Shown here piece by piece: positions 43,146 through 49,992 of a DNA stretch of 64,000 bases. The notes beneath the pieces are model-generated. The model had not been told where the DNA came from, did not search any database, and was given only the letters and a program-made list of their open reading frames with translations. This stretch comes from CAWIMX01 sp963837345 (GTDB lineage: Bacteria > Acidobacteriota > Vicinamibacteria > Vicinamibacterales > CAVVIG01). The stretch's first letter is position 1. The number at the start of each line of letters is the position of its first letter. The stretch is taken from positions 434,001 to 498,000 of the forward strand of contig CAWIMX010000001.1 of the NCBI GenBank assembly GCA_963837345.1, read 5' to 3'. The position numbers and the translations under genes were made by a program.

Positions 43146-43507
43146 GACAGCGGATGCTCGGCGATCAGGAGATCCTCGACCAGGCGGCCGCCGATCAGGT
43201 GTTCCTGGATGATCCGCTCGAGGGCTGCCGGATCGCAGCGCGCGTACCAGGCCCCTTCCGGATAGACCACGGCGATCGGCCCGCCCTCGCAAATGCGGAG
43301 GCAGTTCACCTTGCTCCGGAGGATGCCGCCGCGCTCCGACAGCCCGAGCTCCTTGAGCCGCCGCTTGAGGAATTCCCAGGCCGCGAGGCCCGCCTCGCGA
43401 TCGCAGCATTTCGGCGTGGTCTGATCGCAGCAGAGCAGGATGTGCCGGCGCGCGACCGGCACGCCGACGCCGACCGCGATGTCGAGGAGCGTCTGGGAGC
43501 GGCTCAC
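43142..43507 (-). CDS. Thioredoxin-fold [2Fe-2S] ferredoxin
   Basis: About 121 residues from GTG 43507, which overlaps the stop of the PspC gene by four bases; an internal GTG (43462) is an alternative. It carries RHILLCCDQTTPKCCD, then SKVNCLRICEGGPIAVVYPEG, giving the four cysteine ligands of the Clostridium-pasteurianum/NuoE-like thioredoxin-fold ferredoxins, and ends ERIIQEHLIGGR, as family members do. It likely carries electrons for an unknown partner. Coupled on both sides with the PspC and hydrolase genes. Confidence 0.86.
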   Translation of the reverse strand: MSRSQTLLDIAVGVGVPVARRHILLCCDQTTPKCCDREAGLAAWEFLKRRLKELGLSERGGILRSKVNCLRICEGGPIAVVYPEGAWYARCDPAALERIIQEHLIGGRLVEDLLIAEHPLS

Positions 43508-44632
43508 GGGGTCTGCGACAGCCCTCTCATGATGTCGGGCAGGTTGTTGATGAAATCCCGGAACTCCGGAAGGTATTGATAGGCCATCCAGAAGAAGAGC
43601 ACGGTGAAGCCGAGCCGAAGCAGCCCGCCCCAGAGCGCCAGCCAGCGGTAATGATACCGCCCGTAGGTGCGATACGCCGCGTACCGCCCGACGATGAGCG
43701 GCGTCACCAGGATTTGATAGGCGACGAGGATCGTCAGCATGCCCGCCCAGAGCGGGATGCCGTCGGGCATCGGCCAGCCGAAGACCTCGCCCCGAGTGCC
43801 GAGCGACACGAGCGCCCACAGGAGCACGAAGAACAGAGCGGCGCTGACGATGCTCAGGACTGGCACGAGGATGCCAGCCAGCACCTGGACGGCGTACGGC
43901 GGGTGGTCGGCCGTGTCCGCCCACCACTGAGACGGCCGGTCCACCCGCGTCGCGGAATCGGGCGCGCCATTCGCGGCGCTGTCGCCGCCACTCCTGCCGC
44001 CAGCGCCGGCGCGAGACATGACGGTCGGCGAAGTCCGCGTAATGGCGCTTGGCCTGGTCGACGAGATCCTTGGCGCTGAACGGCAGGCCATGCGCCGCCG
44101 CTCGCTCTTCCGACGTGTCCGCGTACGGAATGACCAGCATCAGGACGACGTACACCAGAACCCACACCCCCTTCGTGACGAGGGCGAGGATCACGAACAC
44201 GATTCGGACAATGGAGACGTCCACGCCGAAATACGCGGCGAGCCCGGCGCACACGCCGCTCACCATGGCGCCCTCGTGGATCTGATAGAGCCGGCGCGGC
44301 GGCGGTTCCCCGCGTCCTTTGCCGCGATCCCCGGAGCCGGCGGCGGCGGTGCCGGCGAGGCCGTCGCCGCTGCCCGCCGGCTCGGCGACGGGCCCCATCT
44401 CGTCGAGGATCTGGCCGATTTCGCCCGCCGTGACCACCGTCTTGTGCGCGCTCAGGTAGCGCCGGCCCTTCTCGGCAATCGCCTGCTCGAGGTCCGCCAT
44501 GATTTCGACGAGGTCCGGGTTGTCCTTGAGATGGGCTGCCGCGCGTTCCAGATAGGCGACGAGCGCCTGGTACGCGTCCTCGTCGAACTGGTAGGCGTTG
44601 CCATTCAGGTTGATCGTGATGACTTTCTGCAT
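43504..44632 (-). pseudogene. PspC-domain membrane protein, interrupted by a frameshift
   Basis: From ATG 44632 the protein starts MQKVITINLNGNAYQF and has an N-terminal helical region with a repeated Glu/Ala-rich segment. A PspC domain follows (about 110-175: RRLYQIHEGAMVSGVCAGLAAYFG, with two helices) and then a basic W/R-rich linker. Here, between about 43975 and 43930, the frame changes by one base. The rest, with QWWADTADHPPYAVQ and four hydrophobic helices, continues in another frame to the stop at 43504. The span is one base longer than a multiple of three, fitting a single inserted base. Whether a real mutation or an assembly indel cannot be told. Cotranscribed with padR, 2 bases after its stop; PspC proteins act in envelope stress. 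Confidence 0.78.
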
Positions 44633-44634
44633 GC

Positions 44635-44964
44635 CTAGCGCCCCAGTTGTGTGATGGTGCCGTTGATCGCCTTCCAGTAGTCGTTCAGCTCGGCGAGATG
44701 GGATCGGCCGCGGGCCGTCAACTGGTAGTACTTGCGGGGAGGCCCGGCGTCGGATTCGCGCCACTCGTAGTCGACGAGGCCGTCGCGGCGCATCTTGCTC
44801 AGGAGTGGATACAGCGTGCCTTCCTGGGTGGCGAATTCGGTGGCGCTGAGCCGCTCCAGCATGTCGGCGACATAGACCTTGTCGCTGGCGACGATGCGCA
44901 GGATGACGAACTCGAGGAGACCCTTGCGGATGGCGCTGAATTTCTCGGTAATCGGTGTGGCCAC
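44635..44964 (-). CDS. PadR-family transcriptional regulator
   Basis: 109 residues from GTG 44964. Winged helix of PadR subfamily 1: KGLLEFVILRIVA, ERLSATEFATQEGTLYPLLSKMRRDGLV and ESDAGPPRKYYQLTARG, then a short dimerisation helix (LAELNDYWKAINGTI). It leads an operon padR-pspC-ferredoxin-hydrolase on the minus strand. A perfect 8-bp dyad overlaps its own promoter, so autorepression is expected, with release by a small ligand or membrane stress signal. Confidence 0.94.
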   Translation of the reverse strand: MATPITEKFSAIRKGLLEFVILRIVASDKVYVADMLERLSATEFATQEGTLYPLLSKMRRDGLVDYEWRESDAGPPRKYYQLTARGRSHLAELNDYWKAINGTITQLGR

Positions 44965-44969
44965 GCCAG

Positions 44970-45004
44970 CTACCTTGTTATACCAAGGTAGCAGCGATCG
45001 ACAA
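44970..45004 (-). promoter_or_regulatory. padR promoter with overlapping PadR operator
   Basis: CTACCTTG (44970-44977) and CAAGGTAG (44984-44991) are perfect inverted repeats with a 6-base spacer. On the minus strand TATAAC (44982-44977) is the -10 box and TTGTCG (45004-44999) a possible -35, 16 bases apart. The dyad covers the -10, so a bound dimer would block transcription. The GTG start lies 12 bases beyond the -10, leaving almost no leader. Confidence 0.75.
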
Positions 45005-45039
45005 GGCTGTCAACCCGGCCGCGGTATGATGGGGCGGAG

Positions 45040-45462
45040 ATGGAGTTCGAGTCGGGCAACTCTCCCCTGCATGCGCCGGCGTCGGAAGCCGTCACGAACA
45101 ACGTGCGCGTCGAGGTGCAGTCGGCCTTCGCCCCGGAGCATTCGCAGCCCTTCGAGCGCGTCTGGTCGTTCTATTACACGGTGCGCATCACCAACGAGGG
45201 CCGCGAAACGGTGCAGCTCGTGCGGCGCCACTGGATCATCACCGACAGCACCGGCCACGTCGAGGAAGTGCGCGGGCCCGGCGTCGTGGGCGTGCAGCCG
45301 GTGCTCGCGCCCGGCGAATCGTTCCAGTACACCTCGGGCTGCCGCCTGAATACGCCGACCGGCGTCATGCGTGGCACCTACCACATGACTTCGCTCGACG
45401 ACGGCCCGTTCGACGTCGAGATCGCGCCCTTCGCCCTCAGCGAGCCTTACACGATTCATTGA
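45040..45462 (+). CDS. apaG: ApaG-domain protein
   Basis: 140 residues, a single ApaG beta-sandwich: VRVEVQSAFAPEHSQPFERVWSF and similar strands, RRHWIITDSTG, VEEVRGPGVVGVQPVLAPGE, FQYTSGCRLNTPTGVMRG and the C-terminal FDVEIAPFAL all match the family. ApaG proteins were linked to Co/Mg resistance and more recently to nucleotide binding; the biochemical role is not settled. ATG 45040 gives a 15-residue extra N-terminus relative to the core domain. It diverges from padR and converges on ispG across a palindromic element. Confidence 0.93.
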   Translation: MEFESGNSPLHAPASEAVTNNVRVEVQSAFAPEHSQPFERVWSFYYTVRITNEGRETVQLVRRHWIITDSTGHVEEVRGPGVVGVQPVLAPGESFQYTSGCRLNTPTGVMRGTYHMTSLDDGPFDVEIAPFALSEPYTIH

Positions 45463-45474
45463 CCGCCGATGGCG

Positions 45475-45697
45475 GCTAGTGGAGCGTATCGGCTGAATCA
45501 GTACCAGGGCAATGAACCACAGAGGCTCAGAGACTCAGAGACTCGCGAGGTCGTCGCCGGCCTGCTGTGCAGGCCGGCCGCGAGGCGGCGCCGACGACCG
45601 GCAGCTCTCGGGTCTCCGTGTCTCCGTGTCTCTGTGGTTGATCTCGAATTCGCGGTTCGTCGAAGCGGTAGTACTTCAGCGGGTACGGGCCACTAGC
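45475..45697. repeat. 223-bp imperfect palindromic element, MITE-like
   Basis: Outer arms: GCTAGTGG at 45475-45482 pairs with CCACTAGC at 45690-45697, and homology continues inward for about 30 bases (CGTA, GCTGAA, TACC shared). Inner arms: AACCACAGAG at 45515 pairs with CTCTGTGGTT ending at 45639; 35-base arms agree at roughly 28 positions. The centre holds GCCGGCCTGC-TGT-GCAGGCCGGC (45556-45578). No ORF inside. It lies between the convergent genes apaG and ispG and its right end contains the ispG stop codon. AACCACAGAG/CTCTGTGGTT-type arms are, from memory, common around GxxExxY-protein genes in other bacteria. Confidence 0.7.
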
Positions 45698-46940
45698 TGT
45701 GTTCGCGTCGCTCGTAGTGCGTCGCGACGTAGTCGTCGACGAGCGCCTGGAAGGCGGCAGCCAGCTCATCGTAGGTGCCGCGGAGCGTCGTGGCGTGTTC
45801 ACCGTCGATATAGATCGGGCAGTGGGGCGCCTCGCCGGTGCCCGGGAGGCTGATGCCGATGTTCGCGGCCTTCGATTCGCCGGGACCGTTCACGACGCAT
45901 CCCATCACGGCGAGGGTCATCGTCTCGACCCCGGCATACTGCGTCTTCCACGAAGGCATCTGATCGCGCACGTAGCCTTGAATGCGCTCGGCAAGCTCCT
46001 GGAACGTGGAGCTCGTCGTGCGCCCGCAGCCCGGGCAGGCGGTCACGCTCGGGGAGAACGACCTCAGGCCGAGGGCCTGCAGCAACTCGCACGCCGCCTG
46101 CACCTCGTCGCGGCGATCGCCGCCGGGCCGCGGCGTCAGCGACACCCGAATCGTGTCGCCGATCCCGTCGTGGAGCAGCACCCCCATCGCCGCGGCCGAC
46201 CACACCAGACCTTTGACGCCCATCCCGGCCTCGGTCAGACCGAGGTGCAGGGGCTGATCGGTGGCGGCCGCGAGCGCCCGATACACGTCGATCAAATCGG
46301 CCGGGCGCGAAGTCTTGCACGAGATGATGATCTGATCCTTGCGAAGGCCACACTCGACGGCCAGCGCGGTCGACTCGATGGCCGAGAGGACCATGCACTC
46401 GTTGATGATCGCCTCGGAGCTCTTGCCCAGGTCGCGATCGGTGTTTTCCTGCATCTTCCGGACGACGAGCTCCTGGTTGAGCGAGCCGCCGTTCACGCCG
46501 ATGCGCACGGGCTTCTGCTCGTCGACGGCCACCGCGCAGATCGTGGCGAACTGTTCGTCGCGGCGTCGTCCGGTGCCGACATTGCCGGGGTTGATGCGGT
46601 ACTTGTCGAGCGCGCGCGCGCACGCCGGGAACTTCGTGAGCAGCAGATGGCCGTTGTAGTGGAAGTCGCCGATGAGCGGCGCGGTGCAGCCGGCGTCGCG
46701 CATCCGCTGCTTGACCTCCGGCACGGCGGCCGCCGCCTCGGGCACGTTCACGGTGACGCGCACCATCTCGGATCCGGCGGCGGCGAGCTCCACACACTGC
46801 GCGGCCGTCGCGCGCGCGTCGGCCGTGTCGGTCATGGTCATCGACTGCACGACGATGGGCGCGCCGCCGCCGACCTGCACGGCGCCGGGGCCGTTGCCCA
46901 CCTTGACGCCGATCGTCTTGTGGACGCGCATGAACGACAT
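45693..46940 (-). CDS. ispG: 4-hydroxy-3-methylbut-2-enyl diphosphate synthase
   Basis: An iron-sulfur enzyme of the MEP isoprenoid pathway that converts MEcPP to HMBPP. About 415 residues from ATG 46940 (AGAGG a few bases upstream); upstream in-frame codons are not homologous, and a second ATG three codons later is possible. Marks: VQSMTMTDTAD, GDFHYNGHLLL, YRINPGNVG, RIGVNGGSLNQ and the 4Fe-4S ligands in ACPGCGRT and VMGCVVNGPGE. Its last codons and stop lie inside the palindromic repeat, so the C-terminus (YERREHS) may have been altered by insertion. Divergent from the quinone reductase gene, 25 bases apart. Confidence 0.96.
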   Translation of the reverse strand: MSFMRVHKTIGVKVGNGPGAVQVGGGAPIVVQSMTMTDTADARATAAQCVELAAAGSEMVRVTVNVPEAAAAVPEVKQRMRDAGCTAPLIGDFHYNGHLLLTKFPACARALDKYRINPGNVGTGRRRDEQFATICAVAVDEQKPVRIGVNGGSLNQELVVRKMQENTDRDLGKSSEAIINECMVLSAIESTALAVECGLRKDQIIISCKTSRPADLIDVYRALAAATDQPLHLGLTEAGMGVKGLVWSAAAMGVLLHDGIGDTIRVSLTPRPGGDRRDEVQAACELLQALGLRSFSPSVTACPGCGRTTSSTFQELAERIQGYVRDQMPSWKTQYAGVETMTLAVMGCVVNGPGESKAANIGISLPGTGEAPHCPIYIDGEHATTLRGTYDELAAAFQALVDDYVATHYERREHS

Positions 46941-46965
46941 CAACCTCTCATGATAGCATCGGCGC

Positions 46966-47937
46966 ATGCAGGCGATTCTCGTCCGCGAGTTCGGTCCACC
47001 CGACGTGATGAAGCTCGAAACGCTCCCCGACCCGAAGCCGGGTCCCTCGGAAGTGCTCGTGCGCATTCGGGCGGTGGGCGTCAACCCGGTCGAAACCTAC
47101 ATCCGCAGCGGCGCGTACGCCAGGAAACCGACGCTCCCCTATATTCCCGGGTCGGATGCGGCCGGGGACGTCGAAGCGGCCGGCAGCAGCGTGACGACGG
47201 TCAAGCCGGGCGATCGCGTCTACATCAACGCCACGATCGGCGGCAACGTCGGCGCCTACGCCGAGCGGGCGATCTGCACGCCGGCCCAGGTGCATCTCCT
47301 TCCCGACAACGCGTCCTACGCCCAGGGCGCCGCCCTCGGCGTGCCGTACGCCACCGCGTACCGGGCGCTGCTCCAGCGTGCCGGCGCGCGCCCCGGTGAA
47401 ACCGTGCTCGTGCACGGCGCGACGGGCGGCGTCGGCCTCGCCGCCGTGCAGATTGCGCGCGCGCTCGGTCTGCGTGTGCTCGGCACCGGCGGCACCGAGC
47501 GCGGGCTCGAGGTGGTCCGCCAGCAGGGCGCCGCAGCGGTGTTCAACCACAAGTCCACAGGCTACGTCGAGGAGATCATGCGCGCGACGGGCGGGCGCGG
47601 TGTCGACGTGGTGCTCGAAATGGCGGCGCACATCAATCTCGACAAGGATCTGGGGATGCTCGCGCCACGCGGTCGGGTGGTCGTCATCGGCAACCGGGGA
47701 CGCGTCGAAATCGACGCCCGCCAGGCCATGGCGCGCGACGCGGCCATTCTCGGCATGACGCTCTTCAACGCCACCGACGCCGACCTCGCGTCGATCCACG
47801 CCGCCCTGATCGCCGGCCTCGCCAACGGCACGCTCGCGCCCATCGTCGGCCGCGAGCTGCGGCTCGCCGACGCGTCCAGGGCCCACGACGCGGTGATGCA
47901 GGACGGCGCGCTCGGCAAGATCGTGCTCGAGGTATGA
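46966..47937 (+). CDS. Zinc-free quinone oxidoreductase, MDR family
   Basis: 323 residues of the medium-chain dehydrogenase/reductase family without the zinc ligands. N-terminal GroES-like domain (REFGPPDVMKLETLP, GVNPVETYIRSGAY, PGSDAAGDVEAAG), then the Rossmann domain with VHGATGGVGLAAVQIA (NADPH site) and the usual GRVVVIGNRGRVEID. It likely reduces quinones or other unsaturated carbonyls with NADPH. Its stop overlaps the cytochrome gene start by four bases (ATGA), so the three genes 46966-49861 form one operon linking NADPH oxidation with periplasmic electron transfer, at least in expression. Confidence 0.92.
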   Translation: MQAILVREFGPPDVMKLETLPDPKPGPSEVLVRIRAVGVNPVETYIRSGAYARKPTLPYIPGSDAAGDVEAAGSSVTTVKPGDRVYINATIGGNVGAYAERAICTPAQVHLLPDNASYAQGAALGVPYATAYRALLQRAGARPGETVLVHGATGGVGLAAVQIARALGLRVLGTGGTERGLEVVRQQGAAAVFNHKSTGYVEEIMRATGGRGVDVVLEMAAHINLDKDLGMLAPRGRVVVIGNRGRVEIDARQAMARDAAILGMTLFNATDADLASIHAALIAGLANGTLAPIVGRELRLADASRAHDAVMQDGALGKIVLEV

Positions 47938-49256
47938 ACGGAGTCGGCAGTCGACGCTCGCCAGTCGTCAGCCGAAAGTTCGTCGCGGCCCTCGCGATCG
48001 TCGTCGGCGTGGCCGTCGGCGCCGCCGGCGTGACGCTGACGGCTCAGCGCGGCGCGGCCGCCGATCCCTCGCACGGCAAGTCGATCTACGACGCGCACTG
48101 CGTCGAGTGCCACGGCGTCGAGGGCCGCGGCGATGGACCCGCCGCGCCGATGCTCACGCCACGGCCTCGCGACTTCACGAGCGGCAAATACAAGATCCGC
48201 ACCACCGAGACCGGCAGCCTGCCGACCGACCAGGATCTCGTCCACTCCGTGGAAGAGGGGCTCTTCGCCACCGCGATGCCGGGCTGGAAAGGCATCCTGC
48301 GAGACGACGAGATTCGCGATGTCGTCGGCTATGTCAAGTCGCTGTCGCCGCGGTTCGCGAGCGAGCGCGTGCAGCCCGTGTCGCTCGGCCCCGAGATCGC
48401 GAGAACGCCCGAGAGCGAGGCGCATGGACGGCAGGTCTACGAGACGCTGCAGTGCGCCAAGTGCCACGGCACCGACGGCCGGGGCGCCGATGCCGTCACG
48501 ACGCAGTTCGAGGACGATTGGGGACACCCGTTGGGCGCCGCGGATCTGACCGAGCCCTGGACGTTCCGCGGCGGGTCGGCCCCGCGCGACATCTACCTGC
48601 GGTTTCGCACCGGGATGTCGGGGACGCCGATGCCGTCGTTCAAGGAGGCCGCGAGCGACGCCGACATGTGGGACCTCGCCAACTACGTCGCGTCGCTCGG
48701 CCGCAAGCCCGTCTGGCAGATGAGCGCGGCCGAGGTCACCGCATTCTACGAGCGCAAGGCCGACGAGGCCCGCGCCGATCCCGTCGCCCAGGGCGAGTAT
48801 CTGGCCAACACGCTTCTCTGCCCGATCTGTCATTCCCCGATCGACGCCGACGGACGGATCCTCCCGGGGCTCCGCATGGCCGGCGGCCAGCTGATGCGCG
48901 TCGTGCCGTTCGGCGATTTTCCGACCGCGAATCTGACGTCTGATCGCCAGACGGGTCTGGGCGGCTGGACCGACGATCAGATCAAGGCGGCGATCACGCG
49001 CGGCGAGCGCCCCGACGGCTCGCATCTGCTTCCGTTTCCGATGGACTGGCCGAGTTATTCCGCCCTGTCCGCAGACGACTTGAGCGCGCTCGTGGCCTAC
49101 CTGCGATCGGTTCCGCCGATCTCGAACCAGGTGCCGGTGCCGGCGCGCCCGTTTCTGCCGGTGTATCTGTGGGGCAAGTTCAAGATGCTGGTGCTCGGGA
49201 TCGATCCGCCGATCCTCGTGTTTCCCGGCAATGTCGGCGCGGGAGCGCAGGGATGA
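47934..49256 (+). CDS. Triheme c-type cytochrome
   Basis: 440 residues from ATG 47934, with an N-terminal membrane anchor or signal (about 16-38, ALAIVVGVAVGAAGV). Three class I cytochrome domains follow, each with one CxxCH: C56-H60 (CVECH), C174-H178 (CAKCH) and C296-H300 (CPICH). Distal Met candidates appear after the first two (ATAMPGW, GMSGTPMP). The third domain is diverged and ends with a hydrophobic C-terminus. It probably carries electrons in the periplasm toward a terminal oxidase or reductase. Overlaps the next, monoheme, cytochrome gene by four bases. Confidence 0.9.
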   Translation: MNGVGSRRSPVVSRKFVAALAIVVGVAVGAAGVTLTAQRGAAADPSHGKSIYDAHCVECHGVEGRGDGPAAPMLTPRPRDFTSGKYKIRTTETGSLPTDQDLVHSVEEGLFATAMPGWKGILRDDEIRDVVGYVKSLSPRFASERVQPVSLGPEIARTPESEAHGRQVYETLQCAKCHGTDGRGADAVTTQFEDDWGHPLGAADLTEPWTFRGGSAPRDIYLRFRTGMSGTPMPSFKEAASDADMWDLANYVASLGRKPVWQMSAAEVTAFYERKADEARADPVAQGEYLANTLLCPICHSPIDADGRILPGLRMAGGQLMRVVPFGDFPTANLTSDRQTGLGGWTDDQIKAAITRGERPDGSHLLPFPMDWPSYSALSADDLSALVAYLRSVPPISNQVPVPARPFLPVYLWGKFKMLVLGIDPPILVFPGNVGAGAQG

Positions 49257-49861
49257 AGCGATTGCTGAAGCGCGCCGCGATCGTCGTGGCGGTCGTGGCG
49301 GTGATCGGCCTCCTGGCATTCCTCTATTTCATCCCGCCGTTCATGTTCATGGACCCGGAGAGTTTCTCGCGTCCGCAAAACGCCGCAGCGCCGCCGGTGT
49401 CCGGCATCGCCGATCCGGCCGAGCGGGCGATCGCCGAGCGCGGCCGCTACCTCGCCATGACGTCGGGCTGCATCGGCTGCCATCAAGTGCCGACGCCCCA
49501 GGGCCCCGACTTCACGCGGTACCTGGCCGGGGGCATGAAGTTCGTCACGGCGCACGGCGCGTTCATCACGCGCAACCTGACGCCGGACGCCGACACCGGC
49601 CTCGCGCGGCGAACCGACGACGACGTGAAGCGCGTGCTGCGAAGCGGCGTGTTCCCCGACGGGCATGTCGCCTCGTACCGCCTCATGCCGTGGGGCGGGT
49701 ACACCACCTGGTCCGACGAGGACCGCTACGCCCTGCTCGTCTACCTGCGGCATCTCCCGCCGGTCTCGCACGCGATTCCCGACCCGGTCCCGGACGTCAC
49801 GCCCGGCGACTCCGGCGCCTTCGAAGCGGTCTACGCCGGCAGGGACTACGGCGGCCCGTAG
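49253..49861 (+). CDS. Monoheme c-type cytochrome, membrane anchored
   Basis: 202 residues from ATG 49253. An N-terminal helix (about 8-30, AAIVVAVVAVIGLLAFLYF) anchors it facing the periplasm, and one heme site is CIGCH (C73, C76, H77). ASYRLMPWGGY supplies a Met ligand candidate. Sequence and order resemble the third domain of the preceding triheme protein, suggesting duplication. Last gene of the operon; the sequence between it and the next gene includes an AAATAAT stretch near 49903 that might be a new promoter. Confidence 0.88.
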   Translation: MKRLLKRAAIVVAVVAVIGLLAFLYFIPPFMFMDPESFSRPQNAAAPPVSGIADPAERAIAERGRYLAMTSGCIGCHQVPTPQGPDFTRYLAGGMKFVTAHGAFITRNLTPDADTGLARRTDDDVKRVLRSGVFPDGHVASYRLMPWGGYTTWSDEDRYALLVYLRHLPPVSHAIPDPVPDVTPGDSGAFEAVYAGRDYGGP

Positions 49862-49944
49862 CCGACGACGCGCGCCGGCCCGGTGCCGACGGCGCGGATG
49901 TGAAATAATGGCGGGAACCGCCCGGGACACCTGAGGAGGTCTCC

Positions 49945-49992
49945 ATGAAGACGCCGATCTCGGGCGTCGTCTGTCACGTCACCCATGGCTGA
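49945..49992 (+). CDS. 15-codon leader ORF overlapping the UPF0182 start
   Basis: A very strong ribosome site, GAGGAGG (49933-49939), lies 5 bases before ATG 49945. This frame encodes MKTPISGVVCHVTHG and ends at TGA 49990-49992, 8 bases past the UPF0182 ATG at 49985, which has no ribosome site of its own. Ribosomes terminating here could restart on the big gene. Alternatively a base is missing or extra and this is the true N-terminus. Both are inference. Confidence 0.4.
   Translation: MKTPISGVVCHVTHG

Noticed and set aside
45515..45639. Possible CRISPR-like or simple terminator reading of the AACCACAGAG arms
   Set aside because: Repeats are inverted, not direct, with no spacers; the structure extends over 223 bp, longer than a terminator needs.
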